Positions 41,570 through 52,300 of a stretch of 64,000 bases of DNA are shown here, piece after piece. This DNA is from Flavobacterium agricola (GTDB lineage: Bacteria; Bacteroidota; Bacteroidia; Flavobacteriales; Flavobacteriaceae): positions 1,426,001-1,490,000 of the forward strand of contig NZ_CP081495.1 in the NCBI RefSeq assembly GCF_025919725.1, in the 5' to 3' direction. The position numbers and the translations under genes were made by a program. The stretch's first letter is position 1; each line of letters begins with the position of its first letter. The notes beneath the pieces are model-generated. The model saw only the letters and a list, made by a program, of their open reading frames with translations. It did no database searches and was not told the origin of the DNA.

Positions 41570-44551
41570 TTATGCTTCAACGTTAGATTCAGCATGTAAG
41601 CGTTCAATTTCTTTTTTATCTTTCTTAGGCATTGTATCAACTAAGATAGGCGTTGCTAAGAATAATGAAGAATAAGTACCTACAATAATACCGATTAACA
41701 TAGCGAAAACGAATCCGCGAATTGAATCTCCACCAAAAATAAACATGATTAATAAAACCACGATTAATGTTAATGATGTATTGATTGTTCTAGATAAAGT
41801 TGTGTTTACCGAGTCGTTAACAATTTTGTTAAAGTTACCTTTTGTTTTACCTAAAATAAACTCACGAACACGGTCAAATACAATTACGGTATCGTTCATC
41901 GAATAACCAATTACAGTTAAAATAGCTGCAATAAAATGTTGGTCAATTTCCATATGGAACGGCATGTATTTGTACAATAACGAGTAAGCTCCTAAAACGA
42001 AAATTACGTCATGAACAACCGATGCAACAGCTCCTAATGAATATTGCCATTTTCTGAACGAAAGGAATAAGTACAAGAATACAACAACCATAGAACCTAC
42101 AACTGCAATAACAGAATCTGCTTTAATATCATTCGATACCGTTGCAGAAACTTTTGATGCTTGTACAACTCCTAATAAAGAACCTTCTACCGGTTTAATG
42201 AATTCATCGTACGAAATTGGTTCTTTATAAAAACCTTTTAATCCGTCATATAAAATATGGTTAACTTCTTGGTCAACTGTTGAACTTTCGTCATCAACTT
42301 TATATTTCGTAATGATACGCATTTGTTCTGGTCCACCAAATTGTTTAACCTCAACGTTTACACCAAAATCAGCAATTAATTTCTCAGCAATTTCTGTTGA
42401 ATTTACTGGCTCGTCAAAACGAACTTGGAATGTACGTCCTCCAACAAAATCAACACCTTCGTCAAAACCATTTACTGCGAAAGAAATACAAGAAACCGCA
42501 ACCATTAAAGCTGAAAGTCCGTAAGTGATTTTCTTAACTTTTATAAAGTCGAAATGGAAGTTTGTAAACCAGTTTTTAGTAATTGATGTACAGAAGTTTA
42601 ATGCACGGTTTTTATAAACATCACGGTCAATAAAAATACGAGCAATAAAAATGGCTGTAAATAAAGAGGTGAAAATACCGATTAATAATGTAGTTGCGAA
42701 ACCTTTAATTGGTCCTGTTCCGAAAAAGAATAAAATTAAACCAGTTAAAATGTGAGTAATATTTGCATCGGCAATTGCGCGCATTGCGCCACCCCAGCTG
42801 TATGAAGATTGTACTGCTTCGTTTAACGATTTACCAGCACGCAATTCTTCTTTCGCACGTTCAAATATAATAATGTTGGCATCTACCGCAGTACCCATTG
42901 TTAAAACAATACCTGCAATACCTGGTAATGTTAAAACAGAACCTAAAGATGCTAAAATACCAAATAATAAAAGTAAGTTGATGATTAATGCAATGTTTGC
43001 ATACCAACCTGCTTTACCGTAGTAAAACACCATCCAAGCTGCAACAGCAACTAAACCAATTACAGCTGATAAAATACCGTAATCAATTGCTTGTTGTCCT
43101 AATGATGGACCTACAATTTCAGACTGAACAATATCTGCAGATGCTGGCATTTTACCAGATTTTAAGATATTGGCCATAATTTTTGTTTCTTGAATAGAAA
43201 AATCACCAGTAATTTCTGAACGACCACCAGCAATTGGTCCTGAACTTACTCCTGGAGCCGAATATACCGTGTTGTCTAAAACAATAGCAATTGCGTTACG
43301 TTGTGATGAAACTTTACCTGTTAATTCTTCCCATGCTTTTGCTCCTTCGCTGTTCATTTGCATAGAAACCGCCGGACGCGAAAATTGGTCAAACGTATCT
43401 GCCGCATCAATAACAACATTACCAGTTAACGGTGCTTGGTTAGCACGGTTTCCTTTTAATGCATATAGTTGAACGTTTAACGGATCTTTATCTGAAATTT
43501 TACCCCAAACAAATTTAGTAAAACGTAATTGAGATGGTAATAAATTACGTACATCTTGACGTTTCAATATAGCATTTACTTTAGCTGTATCTTTTGTTGC
43601 TGCAATACCAACAATAGAAGAACCTTCGTAAGCTAATGGTTGAAGTAATTTAAAGAATGGTTCGTTGTTTAAAGCTTGTTCTTCCGCAGTTAATTCTTCA
43701 GATTTAGAAGCAGCACTTAACAACTGATCTACTTTTGATGAAGCTAAAGCTGCTGAATCAACAACAACTTCTTCTGCAACAACAGCGTTATCTTTCTTTA
43801 ATAATTCGTTTGTAGCTAATAAAAAGTTAGAAACTTCTTCAAATTTATACGTTTCCCAGAATTCTAACTGCGCAGTAGATTGTAATAATTGTTTAATCTC
43901 GTCAATATTTTTAGCTCCTGGTAATTCAACTAAAATACGACCTGAGTTTCCAACTTTTTGAATGTTTGGAGAAGATACACCAAACTTGTCAATACGTTCG
44001 CGTAAAACGCGGTATGAACTTTCTACAGCTTCGTCAATTTTTTTCTCTAAAATAGATTTTACTTGTGAGTTACTCATATCAAAAGTAACCTCAGGTAACG
44101 TTCTGTTCGAGAAAATTTCTGGAGAAGCTAATTTTATAGAACCATTAGAATTTTTTTCGAATGCAATATAAAAAGCATCTAAAAACGATTGATTTCCTTC
44201 ACGGTTTGTTTGTGCATCAGCTAATGACTTGTTAAAAACAGCATTAGTTGATTGATTTGACAAATTTTTTAAAATGTCTTTTTGGTTTACTTGAAGAACA
44301 ACGTTAATTCCTCCTTCTAGGTCTAAACCTTTCTTAACTTTTTTTCCTTTTACGTCATTGTAAGTATGACCTAAAAAAACATTTTGATTACCGATAGAGT
44401 CAAGATATTGAAATTCTTTTTGAGGATTTCCATCTGCAAATTTTTTAGCATCTGCTTCAACTTTATCAGCAATAAAGGTAAAAGAAAGCTGGTAAATACT
44501 TACCAAAGCAAATACAATTGCAATAAATTTAATGAGTCCTTTATTCTGCAT
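41570..44551 (-). CDS. secDF: Fused protein translocase subunits SecD-SecF
   Basis: 993 residues, SecD and SecF in one chain as usual in Bacteroidota, with twelve transmembrane helices. The SecD half has the first helix, the large periplasmic domain with VKKGLDLEGGINVVLQVNQK and the AGGRSEITGDF P1 region. The SecF half begins near residue 650 and includes GVDFVGGRTFQVRF and NDTVIVFDRVREF. SecDF uses the proton gradient to pull exported proteins across the inner membrane, together with YajC. The segment around 260-300 is an acidic, low-complexity insertion. A promoter lies about 65 bp upstream. Confidence 0.96.
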   Translation of the reverse strand: MQNKGLIKFIAIVFALVSIYQLSFTFIADKVEADAKKFADGNPQKEFQYLDSIGNQNVFLGHTYNDVKGKKVKKGLDLEGGINVVLQVNQKDILKNLSNQSTNAVFNKSLADAQTNREGNQSFLDAFYIAFEKNSNGSIKLASPEIFSNRTLPEVTFDMSNSQVKSILEKKIDEAVESSYRVLRERIDKFGVSSPNIQKVGNSGRILVELPGAKNIDEIKQLLQSTAQLEFWETYKFEEVSNFLLATNELLKKDNAVVAEEVVVDSAALASSKVDQLLSAASKSEELTAEEQALNNEPFFKLLQPLAYEGSSIVGIAATKDTAKVNAILKRQDVRNLLPSQLRFTKFVWGKISDKDPLNVQLYALKGNRANQAPLTGNVVIDAADTFDQFSRPAVSMQMNSEGAKAWEELTGKVSSQRNAIAIVLDNTVYSAPGVSSGPIAGGRSEITGDFSIQETKIMANILKSGKMPASADIVQSEIVGPSLGQQAIDYGILSAVIGLVAVAAWMVFYYGKAGWYANIALIINLLLLFGILASLGSVLTLPGIAGIVLTMGTAVDANIIIFERAKEELRAGKSLNEAVQSSYSWGGAMRAIADANITHILTGLILFFFGTGPIKGFATTLLIGIFTSLFTAIFIARIFIDRDVYKNRALNFCTSITKNWFTNFHFDFIKVKKITYGLSALMVAVSCISFAVNGFDEGVDFVGGRTFQVRFDEPVNSTEIAEKLIADFGVNVEVKQFGGPEQMRIITKYKVDDESSTVDQEVNHILYDGLKGFYKEPISYDEFIKPVEGSLLGVVQASKVSATVSNDIKADSVIAVVGSMVVVFLYLFLSFRKWQYSLGAVASVVHDVIFVLGAYSLLYKYMPFHMEIDQHFIAAILTVIGYSMNDTVIVFDRVREFILGKTKGNFNKIVNDSVNTTLSRTINTSLTLIVVLLIMFIFGGDSIRGFVFAMLIGIIVGTYSSLFLATPILVDTMPKKDKKEIERLHAESNVEA

Positions 44552-44615
44552 TATTAGTAAAAATTAATTAAAGTTCTGTTTTATAAACTAATGTGGTATT
44601 TAGTTTAAAATCGAA

Positions 44616-44646
44616 CAAATATATAACTTCACAAAACATTAACCAA
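44616..44646 (-). promoter_or_regulatory. Bacteroidota promoter of secDF
   Basis: On the minus strand: TTG (44644-44646), a 20-bp spacer and TATATTTG (44616-44623). The leader to the secDF ATG is about 60 bases. Confidence 0.55.
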
Positions 44647-44858
44647 TAAAATTACTTATATTATAAAATGATTTTATACATTTTTATCGATTTTTGAATG
44701 TTGTTCTTGCTTCGTTACAAAAAAATGGTTTCAAAGCTTTTCTTACAAAAATATCGTCAAAACTTTATGTTTTGTCGTTTTAAGTAGTAAAACAAGCGGT
44801 ATTTGAATTATATTATTTTAAAGCAAACGTTTAAATGATTTAAATAAAAAATTTGCAT

Positions 44859-44892
44859 AAAAAAACCACTCTTTAATAGAGTGGTTTTTTTT
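44859..44892. terminator. Terminator of gyrB
   Basis: Arms AAAAACCACTCT and AGAGTGGTTTTT (44861-44872 and 44878-44889), directly after the gyrB stop on the minus strand. Confidence 0.9.
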
Positions 44893-44898
44893 ATGTTG

Positions 44899-46833
44899 TT
44901 ATGCATCAATTTTAGCATAAACCGCATTTTGTTCTATAAATTCACGACGCGGCGGAACCTCGTCACCCATTAACATAGAAAACACACGATCTGCCTCTGC
45001 AAAATTATCAATTGTTACTTGTCTTAACGTACGGTGCTCAGGGTTTAATGTTGTTTCCCAAAGTTGTTCCGCGTTCATTTCTCCAAGACCTTTGTAACGC
45101 TGAATAGTTGCTCCTGGCATTTTCTCAACCAATTCTAAGCGTTCTTCTTCGTTCCAGGCATATTCTTTTTTGTTTCCTTTTTTAACTAAATACAAAGGTG
45201 GCGTTGCAATGTAAACATATCCTTTTTCAATTAATTCACGCATGTAGCGGAAAAGGAAAGTTAAAATTAAGGTTGCAATGTGAGAACCGTCAACGTCGGC
45301 ATCCGTCATAATTACAACTTTATGGTAACGCAATTTACTTAAATTTAATGCTTTAGAATCTTCTTCAGTACCAATAGTTACACCAAGAGCTGTAAAAATA
45401 TTTCTAATTTCTTCGCTTTCAAAAACTTTATGGTGCATTGCTTTTTCAACATTCAAAATTTTACCACGTAATGGCATAATTGCTTGAAAGTTACGATCAC
45501 GACCTTGTTTTGCAGTTCCACCCGCCGAATCCCCTTCGACAAAGAAAATTTCACATTTTTCAGGATTTTGTTCTGAACAATCTGATAGTTTACCTGGTAA
45601 ACCACCTCCGGTCATAACCGTTTTACGCTGCACCATTTCACGCGCTTTTTTGGCTGCATGGCGTGCTTGAGCTGCTAAAATAACTTTTTGAACAATAATT
45701 TTAGCATCGTTAGGATGCTCTTCCAAATAAGCTTCTAACATATCTGCTACCGCTTGAGAAACAGGAGATACAACCTCACGGTTTCCTAATTTGGTTTTAG
45801 TTTGTCCTTCAAATTGTGGTTCGGCAACTTTAACCGAAACAATAGCAGTTAATCCTTCGCGGAAATCATCTCCAGAAATTTCGAATTTTAATTTATCTAA
45901 TAATCCGGATGCATCTGCGTATTTTTTTAATGTACGTGTTAATCCCATACGGAAACCTTGTAAATGGGTTCCTCCTTCGTGGGTATTAATGTTATTTACG
46001 TACGAATAAATATTTTCTGAGTACGAATCGTTGTAAACCAATGCAACCTCAACCGGAACATCACCTTTGTCCGTTTCCATTGAAATTACGTGGTTGATGA
46101 TTGGCGTACGGGTTTGATCTAAGTATTTAACAAATTCTACTAATCCTTCTTCAGAATGAAACGTTTCAGATTTTACCTCACCGTTTTCATTTACCACACG
46201 TTTATCGGTTAAAACAATTACAATTCCTTTATTTAAAAAGGCTAATTCACGCATACGTGATGCTAATGTATCGTAATTGTATTCTATGGTTTGTGTAAAA
46301 ATAGAATCGTCTGGTAAAAAGGTTACTGTGGTACCTCGTTTTGTAGTTTCACCTACTTGACGAACCGGGTAATTTGCTTTTCCTTTTGCATATTCTTGTT
46401 CCCAGATTTTTCCGTCTTTAAAAACCGTTGCATGCAAATGAACAGAAAGTGCGTTTACTACAGAAACCCCAACACCGTGAAGCCCACCAGAAACTTTATA
46501 CGAATCTTTATCAAACTTTCCTCCTGCTCCAATTTTTGTCATTACAACTTCTAAAGCAGAAACACCTTCTTTTTTATGAATATCAACAGGAATTCCACGT
46601 CCGTTATCTTCTACAGTTATCGAATTATTTTCGTTAATAATTACTTTAATTGTATCACAATGTCCTGCTAAAGCTTCGTCGATTGAGTTATCAACCACCT
46701 CGTAAACTAAATGGTGTAAACCTCGAACTCCAATATCACCAATATACATGGAAGGACGCATACGCACGTGTTCTAAACCTTCTAGGGCCTGAATACTGTC
46801 TGCTGAATAATTATTCTTAATTTCTTCGCTCAT
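44899..46833 (-). CDS. gyrB: DNA gyrase subunit B
   Basis: 644 residues, the short GyrB form without the proteobacterial insertion. The GHKL ATPase domain shows EVVDNSIDEALAGHCD, DNGRGIPVDIHKKEG and GLHGVGVSVVNALS. The TOPRIM domain has VEGDSAGGTAKQGRDR and the metal-binding DADVDGSHI. The tail is YKGLGEMNAEQLWETTLNP. With GyrA it introduces negative supercoils. A promoter with good spacing lies about 90 bp upstream. Confidence 0.97.
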   Translation of the reverse strand: MSEEIKNNYSADSIQALEGLEHVRMRPSMYIGDIGVRGLHHLVYEVVDNSIDEALAGHCDTIKVIINENNSITVEDNGRGIPVDIHKKEGVSALEVVMTKIGAGGKFDKDSYKVSGGLHGVGVSVVNALSVHLHATVFKDGKIWEQEYAKGKANYPVRQVGETTKRGTTVTFLPDDSIFTQTIEYNYDTLASRMRELAFLNKGIVIVLTDKRVVNENGEVKSETFHSEEGLVEFVKYLDQTRTPIINHVISMETDKGDVPVEVALVYNDSYSENIYSYVNNINTHEGGTHLQGFRMGLTRTLKKYADASGLLDKLKFEISGDDFREGLTAIVSVKVAEPQFEGQTKTKLGNREVVSPVSQAVADMLEAYLEEHPNDAKIIVQKVILAAQARHAAKKAREMVQRKTVMTGGGLPGKLSDCSEQNPEKCEIFFVEGDSAGGTAKQGRDRNFQAIMPLRGKILNVEKAMHHKVFESEEIRNIFTALGVTIGTEEDSKALNLSKLRYHKVVIMTDADVDGSHIATLILTFLFRYMRELIEKGYVYIATPPLYLVKKGNKKEYAWNEEERLELVEKMPGATIQRYKGLGEMNAEQLWETTLNPEHRTLRQVTIDNFAEADRVFSMLMGDEVPPRREFIEQNAVYAKIDA

Positions 46834-46922
46834 AATTTTAATAGTACAATTAGCAATTAATTGTATAAGATTACATTTATGGTTATTCTTTATAAATATA
46901 AAAAAATAAAATTTGTAAGAAC

Positions 46923-46951
46923 CAAACTTAATAGTACTTGATTTTCACAAA
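46923..46951 (-). promoter_or_regulatory. Bacteroidota promoter of gyrB
   Basis: On the minus strand: TTTG (46948-46951), a 17-bp spacer and TAAGTTTG (46923-46930). Both boxes match exactly. The leader to the ATG is about 80 bases. Confidence 0.65.
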
Positions 46952-47062
46952 TTCATTTTTTATGTATTGTTTGCTATGCAATAAGCAAATATAAGAAATT
47001 TTAACCAAATATTTACTATTTTTTAGTTTCAAAAAAAGTGATTTAGACACTTAATTTTCTTG

Positions 47063-47518
47063 CTAAACAATTTGCAATAGCTTTATTTTTTTATTGTTAA
47101 AAACAACTTCTGTACCTTCTTGCTGGCCTTTTAAAAAAACATAAATTGGTGCGTTTACAGAAAGCGGAAAAATAGTTTTATTTTGATATTTAAAAGATGG
47201 AAAAGCATCAGATACAAAAAACACACCGTTTGCTGTAGTAATTAAACTTCCTAAACTAACAACTTTATGCGCTACATTTAGCACTATTTTTTGCAATTCT
47301 TGTTGCTGAACAAGCGCTTGTTTTAAATGTGCTGAAAGTTTTTCTTGTTCTAAATGCATCATAGCTAAACCCGTTTCATGCTTATCGCCAGCTGAACCTT
47401 TTGCATCGTTTTGTGCATCTGTTGCTAAATCTTGAATTTGCGTTTGTAAAGTTTTAATTTTAGTATTTAAAAAAGTTACCAAATGAGCAACTATTTCTTG
47501 TTTATCTGTTATTGTCAT
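47063..47518 (-). CDS. GreA/GreB-like protein next to gyrB
   Basis: 151 residues. An N-terminal helical pair (about 8-80) includes ATDAQNDAKGSAGDKHETGL, and the C-terminal part (VSLGSLITTANGVFFVSDAF to the end) looks like a small beta domain. The layout resembles a GreA/GreB-type coiled coil plus C-terminal domain. Relatives in databases are, by my recollection, often labelled '3-oxoacyl-ACP synthase', which the sequence does not support: there is no thiolase fold or catalytic Cys. Possibly an RNA polymerase secondary-channel factor; that is inference. Confidence 0.65.
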   Translation of the reverse strand: MTITDKQEIVAHLVTFLNTKIKTLQTQIQDLATDAQNDAKGSAGDKHETGLAMMHLEQEKLSAHLKQALVQQQELQKIVLNVAHKVVSLGSLITTANGVFFVSDAFPSFKYQNKTIFPLSVNAPIYVFLKGQQEGTEVVFNNKKIKLLQIV

Positions 47519-47530
47519 AATAATAAGTTA

Positions 47531-47563
47531 TAAAAAAAAGGTGCTTATGTAAGCACCTTTTTT
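47531..47563. terminator. Bidirectional-type intrinsic terminator
   Basis: Arms AAAGGTGCTTA and TAAGCACCTTT (36-46 and 49-59 after 47500), T-run after and A-run before. It terminates the outer-membrane barrel gene on the minus strand. Confidence 0.88.
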
Positions 47564-47582
47564 TACGATATAAATATAATTA

Positions 47583-49352
47583 TTAAAAATCAAAATTATA
47601 GCTTGCGCCCAATAAAAATTGAAAACCTTGAACCGGATAATTGTTATAACGCATATAATCTTGCCCGGTTACATTGTTTAATTTCACAAATCCAGAAAGC
47701 TGATCGTTGTGCTTATACAACAGGTTAAAGTTTAAATCAAAATAACTTTTTAAGGTAATGGTATTGGATTCAATTACCGTGTTCATAGCAGGATCTGTAA
47801 TTGCAACATTTTCGTTACCATAACGTTCGCCTACATAAAATAATTTTGCACCAGCAAACCATTTGTCGGTTACTTTAACATTGGTTTCGGCACCAATTTT
47901 TACTGTTGGCAAATTCCATGCTTCGGCTTGGCTTGTTGTGTACGAATTAACTTCTCCGAAAACACCTACATGAGATTCTTTTGTAATATCATACTGAATA
48001 TTACCGCTAACTTGTAAGGTTTTTAAATCGCTGTATAAAGCTTTAAATGAGTTTCCGTATTCGTACGGCTGAAAATCATTCGTCGCAAGGCTTGGTGATA
48101 AAACCAAATTATTTACAAAAAAGGCATAATTACTCTGTCTTTTATATCCTCCTTTTACGTTGAACGAAACGTTACTTGCAATTTTTCCGTTTAAACCAGC
48201 ATACAAATCGTACGTATTTGAGGTTGGTTGTAAATATTGCGTAGGTGAAACAAAAGGATTTCTGTCAACCAACGAAGCGAAAGAATTTTGTTGTAAACCT
48301 CCTTCTAAACCAGCAAAGGCAACTAAAATTCCATCTACAATAGCATAAGATGCGGTAACCTGCGGATAAATATAAAGTTTATTGTCTGAATCGCCGTTGT
48401 GTTTGGTATTAGAATAAAATACCCCAACGCCTGCTTTTACGTGAATATCATCATTAAAAACGTACGAAACGCGTGGTTGCACCCCAAAGTTCATTAACGT
48501 ATAATCTTGCTTCATTGGGTTTAAAAAGTTTTGGTACCCACGAGCAAACGATCCGTTTAAGTAATCCACAATAAAATCGGCTTCAATATCAAATCCGCCG
48601 GCTTCAAAGCTTGCTGTTGGTTTAATAAAGAAATGATTTTCTTGCGAATCTTTTTTATCTCTAAAATGTTTAAAAAAGAATTCTCCTTTTTCTAAAATGC
48701 TATTATCGGCTGTAAATTGTCCGTCAACACCAAAAGTGCTGTACACGTTTTTTACGTTTAAATTATCAAAAACTGTTGGATCAACCCAAGTTTCAATCTG
48801 ACTTGGCAATCCGTACCAATTAAACATATTGCGCTTGTACCCTAACCCAACTTTCCAATCCATATATCTAGATTTGCTGCCGTAGTAAAGTTTTGCATTG
48901 CTTAACGAATATTTATCGTCTAAATACAAATCTTTAATTCCGCCCGTAGATGAGCGGTGGTTGGCAAACAAAGCTAAATAATCGGTACGGTTAACCGCGT
49001 AGCTTAAGGCAGCTTCGCCATCAATGGTTCCGTAATTACCACCTGCTAAACGCACGTAGTTTTGAAAATAAGTTTCTTTTTTGGGCGGATCAATTGCTTT
49101 TGCCAATCCTTTAGAAGGCGTAAAAGTTGATGCTACCGGAAACGAGAATATATTGTATTCTATTTCTTGCTTTTGGGTGTTTACATTATCTTCAATCACC
49201 GGAACTTCTTTGGCTTTAAAAGCGTCAGAAATAGTTGGTGAATATGGTTTTACAATATTTACAATCTCAACTCCAATATTTTCGTCTTTTTTCTGTGCAA
49301 AAAATTGGGTTGATGCTAAAAATAATAATCCTAATATTTTATATGATTTCAT
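47583..49352 (-). CDS. Outer-membrane beta-barrel protein (TonB-receptor-like barrel, no plug)
   Basis: 589 residues with a signal peptide (about 1-19, ending FFAQ). After about 75 residues the chain consists of alternating, aromatic-rich strands separated by turns, ending in an aromatic residue (LLGASYNFDF). This is the pattern of an outer-membrane barrel. No TonB box or plug domain can be seen, so it is not a complete TonB-dependent receptor. It follows the TPR protein gene after 19 bp, so the two are probably one operon. Function unknown. Confidence 0.78.
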   Translation of the reverse strand: MKSYKILGLLFLASTQFFAQKKDENIGVEIVNIVKPYSPTISDAFKAKEVPVIEDNVNTQKQEIEYNIFSFPVASTFTPSKGLAKAIDPPKKETYFQNYVRLAGGNYGTIDGEAALSYAVNRTDYLALFANHRSSTGGIKDLYLDDKYSLSNAKLYYGSKSRYMDWKVGLGYKRNMFNWYGLPSQIETWVDPTVFDNLNVKNVYSTFGVDGQFTADNSILEKGEFFFKHFRDKKDSQENHFFIKPTASFEAGGFDIEADFIVDYLNGSFARGYQNFLNPMKQDYTLMNFGVQPRVSYVFNDDIHVKAGVGVFYSNTKHNGDSDNKLYIYPQVTASYAIVDGILVAFAGLEGGLQQNSFASLVDRNPFVSPTQYLQPTSNTYDLYAGLNGKIASNVSFNVKGGYKRQSNYAFFVNNLVLSPSLATNDFQPYEYGNSFKALYSDLKTLQVSGNIQYDITKESHVGVFGEVNSYTTSQAEAWNLPTVKIGAETNVKVTDKWFAGAKLFYVGERYGNENVAITDPAMNTVIESNTITLKSYFDLNFNLLYKHNDQLSGFVKLNNVTGQDYMRYNNYPVQGFQFLLGASYNFDF

Positions 49353-49371
49353 GCTACGATTCGGCTTTAAA

Positions 49372-52300
49372 TTAGTTGGTAATAGATGAATTGGTTTGAG
49401 CAGCTTCGCCTTTAATATGCGCTAATTCTTGCTTAGCTTCTTCTACCACATCTGGGTACGAGCTAAAGTTTTTAATTACGCTTTCTAAAATGTAAGTTGC
49501 CTGAAAGGCATCATCTGTAGCAAAAAAGTTTTTCGCCATGATAATTAATCCTTTAGAACCAAAATATTTATAACCCGAATAATCTTTAGCTAATTTTTGA
49601 ACCGCTGCTGTAGATTCGGCATATTTTTTATCTAAATTTTTAAAATACGCATCATAATACAACGCTTCTGCAGCCAATTCGCCGGTAGCAATTTTTTGTA
49701 AATTGCTATAAGCTTGTTGTGCTTTAGCCCAATTTTCGGTTTTAACAGCCGAACGTGCAATAATAATTTGCGCATCCGATTTTATTTTATCGTCAACTTT
49801 GGTATTGCTTAAAACTTTGTTTGCATATTTTTCGGCATTTACAAAATCTTCAGTTCCGTAATACGCTTTCATTAAGTTTGCTTGTGCGTAATTTACGTTT
49901 TGAGGAAAATCTGCTTCAGATTCAATACGTTTAAATATTTTGATTGATTTCGGATTGTTTTTCTCCTTGTTGTAAATTTCGCTTAAACGCACTAACGATT
50001 GCTCGGTAAATTCGTTTCTGTTTTTACCTACAACTTCTTCGTAATATTTAGCTGCATTGTTATATAAACCGTCAGCAAAATACATTTCGGCCAAATAAAA
50101 ATTAGCTTTTAATACATGTAATCCGTTAGGGAATTGCGCCAAATAACTTGTAAAACCATTAATTGCTTGTTTTACATTGTTTTGTTGATATTGTTTTAAA
50201 GCAGAATTGTAGCTATCGTTATCTAATTCAGCCGATGAGATTTCGATAAAATCTAACGTTTTAACCCATTCAGCAAATTCATTAACCTTACCTAAATCCA
50301 TATAAATTAAACGCGAAGTTTCTACCGCCTGAACAGCTTCTTCGGTATTTGGATGTTCGGCAGCAACTTTTTTAAACTTTTCTAAAGCTTTATCATTTTG
50401 GTTGCTGTTGTAATAAGCCAAACCTTGACGCAATTTAGATTTACCAACCAATAAGCTTGATGGGAATTTTGCAATTAAATTGTCATAAGCTTTAACGGCT
50501 TCGTTTACCTTGTTCTCATTTACATACGTATTTCCAAGTTCGTACATAGCTTCGGCCGTGTAGGTAGAATTTGGATATGTTTTTATAAAAGTGGTTAAAT
50601 CTTCAATTTTACGATCGTTTTTAGAAACAAATCCGTACGAAATTGCTTTTTGGTACGCAGCATAATCGGCATCAATTGTACCCAATTGAATTGCTTTGTT
50701 GTACGATTCCATAGCTGGCCAATATTTAGACGAAACAAAATAGCTGTCTGCCATACGTAAATACGCATCGTTGTAACGCATTTTATCGTCTTTTTTATAA
50801 CCGTCAATATATTTTTGGAAATATTTTGCTGCGTTTTCATAATCTTTTACTTTAAAATACGCATATGCCATGTTGTAATTAAAGTTTTTGTTTTCGCGAA
50901 CTTTTGCCGCATCTGGCAAGGTTTCAAACAGTCTAAAACTTTGTAACGCATCGTTATATTTAGTAAGCGTATATTCGGTTTCTCCTTTCCAGAAAATAGC
51001 ACGTGCGGTATATTCCGGATCTTTAGCTTCGCTAATTACTTTATTAAAAAAATCATAAGCACCGGTATAATCGCCATCTGCATACAATTCTAATCCACGG
51101 TAAAAAGCAACTTTTTGATAAATGATGCGATTTTGAGGCGCACGATTGTTTTCTAACAAACGCAGTGCTTCTTTATAATTTTTAGAAGAAATGTATGAAT
51201 TGATTAACAGCTGCTCTAATTCGGCCTTGTGCGAGCTGTTTGGATAATTTTTAATGTAAACCATTAAAACCTCCGGAACCGATTGGTACGGATTCCCGAT
51301 TTCGTAACTTAATTTGGCGTAATTTAAATGAGCATCTTCCTGAATTTTAGGATCAAAACTCATTTCTGAAGCCATTTTAAAAGCATTTAAAGCCTGAAGT
51401 TTTTGGTCTTTCTTTAAATAACTTTCACCCAAATGGTAATATGCGTTTTGCGCTACGTGATCTTGCCCTTGTAAAATTTTATTAAACTGCGCAATGGCAT
51501 TGTCGTAATCGCCTTGTTTGTAATACGTATATCCTAATTGGTAAAAATCAACATTATTCCATTTACCATTTTTACCTTTATACTGAGATAAATACGGTAA
51601 AGCTTCTGGATATTTTTGCAGATTGAAGTACGATTCTCCAATAATTTTATTTAAATCCGATTTTTCTTGCGCATTTGCTTTACTAAGTTGTGCAGTTCCA
51701 ACCTCGATCGCTTTTTCAAAATTACCTAGTTTAAAATTCATATCGGCCTGAAAATAGCCCATAGAATCTTGGTATTTGTTTTTAACCTGATCGCTACCAA
51801 ACATTTCGGTAGCTTGCTTGTAATTATCTACTTCGTAAGCCATGTAACCTATATAATATTTGGCTTGAGCTCCGAAATTTTCAGAATTTACAATGCGATT
51901 AAAATAACGCTCGGCATCTTTTTTATTTTTTGCAGCAAAATAGCAATAACCTTTCTGAAAGTAAAATTGCTCGCGTTCTGTATTAGATAAATTACGTTCG
52001 TTAACCTTATCAAAATATTTTAATGCTTTTGCATACGAATTTTGATTAAAATAATACGAAGCAACCTCGTAATACGCTTGCGCTTGTTTAGATGATGTTG
52101 GGTAATTAGCCACAAAATCTTCCATTAAAACATCAGCACCGTATTGATCTAAACGAATGGCACATTGCGCGCTGTAATACGCACAATCGGCTTTAATATC
52201 TAAAGGTAAATCTTCTTTTATTACCTGATCAAATAAAATTTGAGCTTGTAAAAATTGTTTGTTTTGGTATAAATTTAAGGCGTTATCAAAATGTACTAGC

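Larger units (their letters stand above)
44552..44898. other. Intergenic region between secDF and gyrB
   Basis: This 347-bp stretch holds the secDF promoter (44616-44646) and the gyrB terminator (44859-44892). A 29-codon plus-strand frame from 44698 is basic and has no promoter or terminator, so I do not call it. Nothing else is seen. Confidence 0.5.

Noticed and set aside
44698..44787. 29-codon plus-strand frame, basic peptide
   Set aside because: No promoter, no terminator on this strand near its end, and AT-rich composition explains the Lys/Phe content.
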